Shown: positions 58,185 to 64,000 of the stretch, piece after piece | Numbering within the stretch: position 1 is the first letter of the stretch | Layout of the letters: each line of letters starts with the position of its first letter | Assembly: GCA_023435705.1 (NCBI GenBank) | Contig: JAEYRH010000016.1 | Coordinates: forward strand, 682,001-746,000 | Length of the DNA stretch: 64,000 bases | Source: Bacillota bacterium | GTDB taxonomy: Bacteria; Bacillota; Clostridia; Christensenellales; UMGS416 | Direction of reading: 5' to 3' | Position numbers and translations under genes: made by a program | The notes under the pieces: model-generated | What the model was told of the DNA's origin: nothing | The model's database searches: none | The model's input: only the letters and a program-made list of their open reading frames with translations

Positions 58185-61061
58185 TTATTTCGAGATTCTG
58201 GCATACTGGCTGTCGATATAGCCCACACTTGAGCCGCTCTGCACCTTATACCATGTGCCGCTCGTTGCAGTAACCACCAAAGTGTCTCCGGAGCGCAAGG
58301 TGCCGATGATGCCAAATGTTGTGCCGGCGCCGCTGCGCACGTTGAGCTGCGATGCGGTGACAGTGCAGGCCTTATAGGCTGTGCTGCCACCGATAATGGC
58401 ATATTTGGCCATCACATAGCCTGTCTTTCCCGAATAGGTGGCCTTTAACCAGGTGGCATCGGTGTGCACCTGCACCACGGTGAAGGTGGAGCCCTTCGGG
58501 ATCTCCGTCAATTTAGCGGATGTCGTAGATGCCGAGGAGCGCATGATCAGCGTGCCTGAGCTGATGTTCGGCTTGGCCGACACAGTGGAAACCGAGAAGT
58601 TTGGCGAAGCCGTGGCCGATCCGCTGGGAGTGGGAGTGGCGGCGCTTCCGTTGCCGATGGCCTCAATGTAGGTCGTCGTGCCACTCTGATACATGCAATA
58701 CCCGGTGTAGGACAGAAAGCGCACCTTGTACCAGTTGGCCGCAGGTGTGCCAAGAATTATTACGTTGTCGCCCCTTTTTAGCGTATACAGGATGGAGCTG
58801 GTTGTGGTGGTGGAGGCACGCATATTCAGCGTGGTGGATACCACCCTGCCCAGTGCGGGCGCGGCTGTGGGCGCGGGGGTCGCGGTGGCCGTCGGCGAGG
58901 TGGAAACAGACGCGGTGGCCGATGCCGTGGGTGTAGCCGTTGGCGTGGCAGTAGCAGTCGGCGTGGCAGTAGGACCAACGGTGGTCTTGGTGATGTATTG
59001 CGATGCCGCGTAACCCACCAGGCCGGTGGAGCCCTGAAGCACCTTGTACCAGCTGCCGGACGTGCCAATGATCTCAATGATCGCATTGTTGGCCAGCGTG
59101 CCCACAAGTGAGCCGCCGGTGCTGGCTGCCGCGCGCACATTCAAAGTGGACGCGGTGACCTTGCCCCATTGAGCAGAGGAACCATTTCCGGGGATTTGCG
59201 TCAGCGCCTTTGGTGTGATACCCACTGAGGCTCTGGTGTAACCGGCAAAATAGAATGACAGGATATCTGCAACAGTTTTATTCTCCTTGGCCATCTGCTG
59301 GGCACCACGTTGGCTCATGCCACGGCCGTGGCCGTATCCCCTGGCTGTCACAGTCAGGAAGTTGCCGTCGGAGGTGGAGCCGTCATAGAGCAGCCAAAAA
59401 CTGACGGCGGATGAGCCAAGCATGCTGTTGTAGCTGGTGAAGCGTGTGCGCAGTTCGCCATACACATCCCAATCGCTGTCACCGGCCTGCGACACATAGT
59501 CCAGCAGCACGGTCACGGTGCCGGTGAACCCAGCGGGCATGCCGCCGCCGCCAGCTGCGACCGACGGAGCCGGAGTGGCGGATGGTTCGGCGGCTGACAA
59601 CCCTGCCGCGCCAGCGCCCTGCACCTGAAACTCAAAGGGTGAGCCGGCTTCGTTGCTGGCGATGATGACCTTGGTAGAGCGCAATCCCACTGCCGAAGGG
59701 GTGAAAGCCACAGTGAAATCAGCGGTTGCGCCTGCAGCCACCGTGAGGGGGAATGTCTGACCCCCCACCGTGAAGTCACCGGTGTCGCCGGTTGCCAACG
59801 TGATGCCGGTAACCGTGAGCGCGGCGTTGCCGGTGTTTTTGATGGTATAGGTCTTGGTGACCGCCCCACCGCCCAAAGCAGTGCTGCCGAAATCGGTGTT
59901 GTCGCCAGCGTCAGGCGTGGCGTCGCCGTCAGCGATCAACGTGCCGTTGCCTTTCACTTCGATGGCCGGAGCTGGTGTGGGCACGCCGGTGACGGTGACG
60001 TTGACAGTGACCGAAATCTTGGTGAACTCGCGGCTGCCGGCCGGCATGCCGGTGCGCAGCGTGGCTGGGGCAGCTTCGGTGATGCCGTTGATCACGATAT
60101 CATTGGCGGTACAGGCAATGCCCTGCTGGGCAAGCAGCGCCGCTGGCAGCTTTTCCTTGACGAGCGCGAGCATCGTGTTGGCCTTGGCCCTGTCTGTGGA
60201 GCTCAACAGCCCCATAACCGCTTCCGCCGTGGATTTGGGGAAGATATAGGTGAAATACGGGCTGAAACTGTTGTTTTTGTCATAATCGTCATTGGTGGCC
60301 GTGCCCCTGATTTGGCCGCCGTTGCTGGCGGAGTATTCACCTGTGGCTAAATTCAGAAGCGCCGGGTCGCCTGAGAGCAGCGCCATGCCGGCAGTGGCAT
60401 TCACAGCATTGATAACGTTCTGCGCGGGCGTGTTGTCAGAAAGATAGGGATACCCCTTATACACCTGGCTTGCGGATGTATCCACCAGATGGTAGGTAGC
60501 GGAAGGGTTGGCCTTGATCCTGGTGAGCGCATAGGTGCGGGCGGCTATGGCCTGCGCCTTCAACGCTTCGGCAGGCCAGTCATTGCTCATTTCATATGCC
60601 ACGACACCATACAGATAGGTCTCGATATATACGGAATTAACCAATTGCAGATAGCTCGTGCCGCTGGCGCGGATCAGTGTCATATTGCCGGAATAATACC
60701 GCCAGCCATAAGTGGGATTGTAAATGTAAAGAAAATTCTTCGCAGTGCCGTTTGTGTATTGGTTCAGCGTGATCGTGGCCGGCAGCGAATGGGTTACTGT
60801 GGCTGTGCCGTTGTGATAGCTCAACGTGATGCCGGATCCTTCTGCCTTGGCTGTATAAGTGATGCCTGGAAAGAGATCCACCGAAGAACTCTCCGCCACG
60901 CGGTAGGCACCGGCTACCTTGAACTGCACCGATGACGGGCTGCCCATGGAAGACAGCTTGACCTTCACAGTGCCGTAATCTGTAGCGGCAGATGCGAACG
61001 TGGGGGCGGTCATCGTCAAGATCAGCACCAACACGACCGCAACGGCTGTCATTCTCCTCAT
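58185..61061 (-). CDS. Large SpoIID/LytB-domain protein with inserted ASH-like domain and four SH3b repeats
   Basis: A 958-residue secreted protein. Signal peptide about 1-26. A SpoIID domain is split: its first half (about 143-260) has YGVVAYEMSNDWPAEALKAQAIAARTYAL and YSASNGGQIRG, its second half (about 575-608) GYGHGRGMSQRGAQQMAKENK. Between them sits a 'choice-of-anchor D'/ASH-like beta domain (about 372-482, TDFGSTALGGGAVTKTYTIKNTGNAALTVTGI in pieces). Four SH3b repeats follow (about 634-690, 738-790, 829-890, 899-956), separated by Thr/Pro/Ala linkers. SpoIID family members cleave denuded glycan strands. This one has a sigma-A promoter, so it is probably vegetative and not SpoIID proper. 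It precedes the NlpC/P60 gene. Confidence 0.88.
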   Translation of the reverse strand: MRRMTAVAVVLVLILTMTAPTFASAATDYGTVKVKLSSMGSPSSVQFKVAGAYRVAESSSVDLFPGITYTAKAEGSGITLSYHNGTATVTHSLPATITLNQYTNGTAKNFLYIYNPTYGWRYYSGNMTLIRASGTSYLQLVNSVYIETYLYGVVAYEMSNDWPAEALKAQAIAARTYALTRIKANPSATYHLVDTSASQVYKGYPYLSDNTPAQNVINAVNATAGMALLSGDPALLNLATGEYSASNGGQIRGTATNDDYDKNNSFSPYFTYIFPKSTAEAVMGLLSSTDRAKANTMLALVKEKLPAALLAQQGIACTANDIVINGITEAAPATLRTGMPAGSREFTKISVTVNVTVTGVPTPAPAIEVKGNGTLIADGDATPDAGDNTDFGSTALGGGAVTKTYTIKNTGNAALTVTGITLATGDTGDFTVGGQTFPLTVAAGATADFTVAFTPSAVGLRSTKVIIASNEAGSPFEFQVQGAGAAGLSAAEPSATPAPSVAAGGGGMPAGFTGTVTVLLDYVSQAGDSDWDVYGELRTRFTSYNSMLGSSAVSFWLLYDGSTSDGNFLTVTARGYGHGRGMSQRGAQQMAKENKTVADILSFYFAGYTRASVGITPKALTQIPGNGSSAQWGKVTASTLNVRAAASTGGSLVGTLANNAIIEIIGTSGSWYKVLQGSTGLVGYAASQYITKTTVGPTATPTATATPTATPTASATASVSTSPTATATPAPTAAPALGRVVSTTLNMRASTTTTSSILYTLKRGDNVIILGTPAANWYKVRFLSYTGYCMYQSGTTTYIEAIGNGSAATPTPSGSATASPNFSVSTVSAKPNISSGTLIMRSSASTTSAKLTEIPKGSTFTVVQVHTDATWLKATYSGKTGYVMAKYAIIGGSTAYKACTVTASQLNVRSGAGTTFGIIGTLRSGDTLVVTATSGTWYKVQSGSSVGYIDSQYARISK

Positions 61062-61116
61062 GGCAATCCCATCCTTTCAACACAGTCGCCATGCGGCGGC
61101 TGCCCGGCCAACTGCT

Positions 61117-61146
61117 GGTTTGCGGCAAAGCTCACCATCGCAAACC
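61117..61146 (-). promoter_or_regulatory. Structured 5' leader of the SpoIID-like gene
   Basis: An 8-bp perfect stem GGTTTGCG/CGCAAACC with a 14-base loop lies in the 110-base leader, followed by a G/C-rich stretch (GGCCGGGCAGCCGCCGC). The CGCAAA and GGGCAGCC elements recall the c-di-GMP-I riboswitch in outline, but the order and spacing do not fit, so I assign only a structured leader. Confidence 0.4.
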
Positions 61147-61174
61147 GCACAAAGAAAATTGGTATATATAGAGA

Positions 61175-61203
61175 ATTATACTATTCATATTCTGATGTTG
61201 CAA
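61175..61203 (-). promoter_or_regulatory. Sigma-A promoter of the SpoIID-like gene
   Basis: On the minus strand -35 TTGCAA (61198-61203), 17 bases, perfect -10 TATAAT (61175-61180). This near-consensus promoter argues for expression in growing cells. Confidence 0.85.
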
Positions 61204-61351
61204 TACAATGGCTGGAAACCTTTGTAAACAATATGTGTCAAAATGCAAATGGAGTGCAATAAAAATGGCTGTCTTCCTGAATCGGATTCCGGTTATCGGT
61301 GTACTACATTCGTATTCTTTAGAATACAGGAGATAACAAAACATTCACCGA

Positions 61352-61810
61352 TTACAATCTCTTCTCCATGCAGTAGCTATATTCACACCCCACATACTCG
61401 CCATATGGCTCAATTTCCCGATATCCGGACTTCCGATAAAGCCCGATAGCCTCCGGTTGTTTGGGGCCGGTCTCCAGCCGCATGGTTGTGATGCCTGCCT
61501 TACGGGCGATGTCCTCGACAAAATCAAGAACCAGAGAGGCAATGCCTCTGCCCCGGAAACTCGGCTCCACAAAGAACCGCTTCAACTCCGCCACTCCCCC
61601 GCCCAGCGGCTTCAATGCCCCACATCCGGCAGCGGTGCCGTTGATGTAGGCCACACAGAATGTCATCTGCAGCACTTTGGGATCGGAAAAATCCACACCG
61701 AAGATGCCTTCGGCGGGATAAAGCTTCAGCATGTGCTCATCCAGCATTTTGATCAGATCGTGCAGGTCTTTGTTGTCAGGCTCCACGATCCGGATGTCGA
61801 TGGTTCTCAT
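61352..61810 (-). CDS. GNAT family N-acetyltransferase
   Basis: A 152-residue acetyltransferase. It has AELKRFFVEPSFRGRGIASLVLDFVEDIARKAG, the acetyl-CoA binding signature, and MRLETGPKQPEAIGLYRKSGYREIEPYGEYV at the C-terminus, a pattern common in the PapA/YedL-like group of small acetyltransferases. Substrate unknown. ATG at 61810 has GAGGAT upstream. It stands between the SpoIID-like promoter region and the divergent AlkZ-related gene. Confidence 0.87.
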   Translation of the reverse strand: MRTIDIRIVEPDNKDLHDLIKMLDEHMLKLYPAEGIFGVDFSDPKVLQMTFCVAYINGTAAGCGALKPLGGGVAELKRFFVEPSFRGRGIASLVLDFVEDIARKAGITTMRLETGPKQPEAIGLYRKSGYREIEPYGEYVGCEYSYCMEKRL

Positions 61811-61910
61811 GAGATGCAATCCTCAAATAACTTTCAACCAGTATATCCATCCGTGCTATTCATGGCAAGACGAAACTGTTAAAATATGGTGAAAGGAGCG
61901 GATTATCGAA

Positions 61911-62600
61911 ATGGAACCCATGCGGCTGTATACATATCAGGACTTTATCAATCTGCTGGACTCATCCGGCTTCCTGACGCTATCGGCCAACAAAGCCGGT
62001 GTGCCCGATGTGTCGTCGATGACCGCTCCGGAGCAATGGCACACCGGCCCGGACACCGACCCCTGGCAGTGGAAAACCCGTGTGGTGGAGGAAAAGCAGG
62101 CTGCATACGCCAAGATTTTCGGCGGCATGCCCTCTTTTGTGACGCGGGAATGGTACCCATTGCTGCTGGCCGCAAGGCGCGGCTGCAGCTCCTTTGAAGA
62201 AGCCTGGGAAAACGGGCTTGTGAGCGCCGAAGCCAAACGGATTCATGACCTGTTTGGAGGGCGCCGCGTGCTGGCCGTGCATGAAATCAAGGCTATGGCC
62301 GGGCTCAAGGGATCGGCAGGAAAATATGAGCAGGCGATGCGGGCGCTGCAGGAAGGCATGTGGATCACCGTTTCCGGTATGACGCGCATGGCCACTGCTG
62401 ATGGCCGCCCCCATAGCTGGCCTGTCACCGAATACAGTCTGGTAGAAGATTGGGTATGGCCCGGCGTGATGGAGCAGGCATTGGCTGCTGACCGCGCGGA
62501 AGCCGCCGAACTGTTGATTACCCAATCGCTGCGGCCCAATCCTCATGCAAACCGGGCTGCGCTTACCCGGTTTCTGACCGGCCGGCATATAATAGTCTAG
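61911..62600 (+). CDS. AlkZ-related protein of unknown function
   Basis: A 229-residue cytosolic protein. WHTGPDTDPWQWKTRVVEEKQAAYAKIFGG and FVTREWYPLLLAARRG match a group annotated as AlkZ-related, whose members share a winged-helix segment with the DNA glycosylase AlkZ but are shorter. The helical C-terminal half ends in NPHANRAALTRFLTGRHIIV. DNA glycosylase activity is not shown by any motif visible. AAAGGAG lies about 12 bases before the ATG. Confidence 0.7.
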   Translation: MEPMRLYTYQDFINLLDSSGFLTLSANKAGVPDVSSMTAPEQWHTGPDTDPWQWKTRVVEEKQAAYAKIFGGMPSFVTREWYPLLLAARRGCSSFEEAWENGLVSAEAKRIHDLFGGRRVLAVHEIKAMAGLKGSAGKYEQAMRALQEGMWITVSGMTRMATADGRPHSWPVTEYSLVEDWVWPGVMEQALAADRAEAAELLITQSLRPNPHANRAALTRFLTGRHIIV

Positions 62601-62646
62601 GAAAACCACCAGAGTGTTTGACGAAACAATGCAGCTGGAGGAAGCT

Positions 62647-63561
62647 ATGCCAGCGATTACCACATGCAACATTTTGGACTTGATCGGCAACACACCGATG
62701 ATCGACATTGGGCGTGCCACCGGCTGCCAGATTTTTGCCAAGGCCGAATTTCTAAACCCCGGTGGCAGCATCAAGGACCGCATCGCCAAGCACATGCTGG
62801 CGCAGGCCGCAAAAAACGGGCTACTGAAGCCCGGTGACACCGTGATGGAGCCAACCAGCGGCAACACTGGCATCGGCGTGGCGCTTTGCGGCGTGCAAAT
62901 GGGCTATAAGGTGGTCATCGTGATGCCGGAAAACATGAGCGACGAGCGCAAGCGCATCATCAAAAGCCTGGGCGCCGAGCTTGTGCTGACCCCGGCAGAG
63001 CAGAGCGTGGAAGGCGCGCTGGCGGAGGTGGCCCGCCGCCGGACAGAGAACCCGGATATCTTCGTGCCGCAGCAGTTTATGAACCCCGACAACCCGGCCA
63101 TCCATTATGAAACCACCGGCCCGGAGATCTGGGCGCAGATGGCGGAGCGGGTGGATGTGTTTGTTTCCGGCATGGGCAGCGGCGGCACATTGGCAGGCGT
63201 CGGCGCTTATCTGAAAGAGCGCAACCCGAATGTGCGGCTGGTAGCGGCGGAACCAAAGGGAAATTCGGCGCTGCTGGGGCACCAGGGCATTGGCCTGCAC
63301 GCAATCCAGGGCATCGGCGACGGGTTCATCCCACCGGTGCTGAACCCGGCCATTGTGGACGACGTGATTGAGGTGACGGACTGCGATGCCATCGAGACAG
63401 CCCGGATGCTCGCGGCCAAACAAGGCCTGCTGGTGGGCATCTCCGCCGGGGCCAATGTGTGGGCGGCGATGCAGGTGGCAGCAAAAGGCTACTGCAATGT
63501 GCGTATCGCGACGATCCTGCCGGATCGGGCCGAGCGATATTTTTCGTGCAACCTGATTTAG
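62647..63561 (+). CDS. Cysteine synthase family PLP enzyme
   Basis: A 304-residue fold-type II PLP enzyme. The Schiff-base lysine lies in NPGGSIKDRIAK, the PLP phosphate loop is TSGNTGIGVAL, and the GISAGANVWAAM and TILPDRAERYFS segments complete the cysteine synthase pattern. It probably converts O-acetylserine and sulfide to cysteine; cystathionine beta-synthase relatives look similar. ATG at 62647 has GGAGG 5 bases upstream; ORF extension to a GTG at 62614 lacks support. No cysE is adjacent. Confidence 0.93.
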   Translation: MPAITTCNILDLIGNTPMIDIGRATGCQIFAKAEFLNPGGSIKDRIAKHMLAQAAKNGLLKPGDTVMEPTSGNTGIGVALCGVQMGYKVVIVMPENMSDERKRIIKSLGAELVLTPAEQSVEGALAEVARRRTENPDIFVPQQFMNPDNPAIHYETTGPEIWAQMAERVDVFVSGMGSGGTLAGVGAYLKERNPNVRLVAAEPKGNSALLGHQGIGLHAIQGIGDGFIPPVLNPAIVDDVIEVTDCDAIETARMLAAKQGLLVGISAGANVWAAMQVAAKGYCNVRIATILPDRAERYFSCNLI

Positions 63562-63588
63562 TCGGATTGTATGCTAGAGTTGCTTTGT

Positions 63589-64000
63589 TTAGATAACTCT
63601 CTTGGCGGCAAGCCTGCTGTGTACCATTGATGCCACAGCATACACGCCGTATCCCACCGCCGCACCTAATGAGTTCAGAATCACATCGTCAATGTCGGTG
63701 GTGCGGCTGATCAACCCGGTCACAGTGAAGAGAAACTGGATCACTTCAATCCCGGCCGACATAACCGCGCACACCAGCAGGCATTTCCAAAACTTGCGGA
63801 AAGCCGGCCAGATGGAGGGCAGCAGCAAGCCCGTGGGCAGGAGCAGCAGCACATTTCCAGCCATGTTATACAGGACCGTGCGCAGCGGCAGCGTGCCATC
63901 GACGGCATGACGAATATAAGACAAAATCGTGGAAAAGGGAACCAAATACACCGCGTATGTTTTATAGTCTGGAGATGGAAGCAGTGTGAGGTAGGCCACT
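63589..64000 (-). CDS. VanZ-like membrane protein, N-terminus cut by window end
   Basis: At least 136 residues with four hydrophobic helices. LYNMAGNVLLLLPTGLLLPSIWPAF and MSAGIEVIQFLFTVTGLISRTTDIDDVILNSLGAAVGY are VanZ-family hallmarks (the E-x-x-Q and D-x-D-D-x-x-x-N positions). VanZ lowers teicoplanin sensitivity in some clusters, but most chromosomal members have no known role. The frame remains open to the last base, so the real start is outside. It is convergent with the cysteine synthase gene. Confidence 0.88.
   Translation of the reverse strand, partial: VAYLTLLPSPDYKTYAVYLVPFSTILSYIRHAVDGTLPLRTVLYNMAGNVLLLLPTGLLLPSIWPAFRKFWKCLLVCAVMSAGIEVIQFLFTVTGLISRTTDIDDVILNSLGAAVGYGVYAVASMVHSRLAAKRVI

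Noticed and set aside
61062..61174. c-di-GMP-I riboswitch upstream of the SpoIID-like gene
   Set aside because: Only short fragments (CGCAAA, GGGCAGCC) resemble it; the two-helix order and the conserved GGGCAAACC element are missing. Kept only as a structured leader.
62587..62592. TATAAT just before the cysteine synthase gene
   Set aside because: It lies inside the end of the AlkZ-related gene and no acceptable -35 is found; not enough for a promoter call.
52256..64000. VanW and VanZ as a glycopeptide resistance cluster
   Set aside because: The two genes are 10.5 kb apart on the chromosome, with no vanR/S/H/A/X. Both families are common singletons in Clostridia.
1..64000. CRISPR arrays, rRNA, integrases, transposases, prophage
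   Set aside because: Looked for regularly spaced repeats, rRNA signatures and recombinase motifs in the translated frames; none seen.

Overview
The window reads as a chromosomal segment of a GC-rich, endospore-forming member of the Clostridia. The evidence is spo0A, spoIVB, gpr and a spoIVFA/spoIVFB pair, together with a PolC-type replicase, an anaerobe-type TM1266-like regulator, and Gram-positive core operons with strong AGGAGG ribosome binding sites and frequent TTG/GTG starts. No rRNA, CRISPR array, integrase or insertion sequence was seen. Small repeats occur in several gaps, and two AT-rich genes look acquired.

Layout. 0-7.3 kb (minus strand): end of an ECF-type S component, a TM1266-like ACT protein, spo0A with a sigma-H type promoter, spoIVB, recN, argR, nadK and gpr. 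This is the classic argR-recN-spoIVB-spo0A neighbourhood. 7.4-12.6 kb (plus): a membrane-anchored propeller-like protein coupled to radA, a DPPW-type methyltransferase and a YacL-like PIN/TRAM protein. 12.7-19.6 kb: mnmA, a DUF2935 protein, then a tight minus-strand chain (exoA, AAA ATPase, PPOX protein, methyltransferase, FMN reductase, GNAT). 19.6-23.1 kb: transketolase and phosphohexomutase. 23.4-29.5 kb: polC followed by an FMN reductase, a DUF2461 protein and a nitroreductase. 29.6-37.8 kb: ispG, rseP, dxr, cdsA, uppS, a PASTA-like small protein and frr (transcribed from frr towards ispG), then pyrH, tsf and rpsB. This links translation, isoprenoid/undecaprenyl phosphate supply and phospholipid synthesis.

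37.8-48.2 kb: accessory genes (DUF4177, YitT-type membrane protein, QueG-like Fe-S protein, metallo-beta-lactamase fold protein), a spore-type transglutaminase (tgl) coupled to an unknown partner, an NADP-type isocitrate dehydrogenase, an XRE regulator divergent from a FucI/AraA-like isomerase, and an RluA-type pseudouridine synthase. 48.6-51.1 kb: a MerR/ABC efflux operon with a textbook 19-bp-spacer MerR promoter. 51.2-53.1 kb: tRNA-Pro(GGG), an AT-rich membrane-anchored dCTP-deaminase-like protein, and VanW. 53.3-64 kb: GNAT proteins, spoIVFA/spoIVFB, a streptothricin-acetyltransferase-like gene, an NlpC/P60 hydrolase, a large SpoIID/SH3 protein with a foreign domain inserted, an AlkZ-related protein, a cysteine synthase-like enzyme and a VanZ-like protein cut by the window end.

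How the genes work together. Spo0A launches sporulation. SpoIVB (2 kb) is the forespore signal that attacks the SpoIVFA/SpoIVFB complex (55 kb) to release sigma-K. Gpr and Tgl serve the finished spore (SASP degradation on germination, coat cross-linking). The frr-to-ispG operon feeds the envelope machinery used by the NlpC/P60 and SpoIID-type proteins. Most assignments rest on motifs read by eye; no database search was possible.
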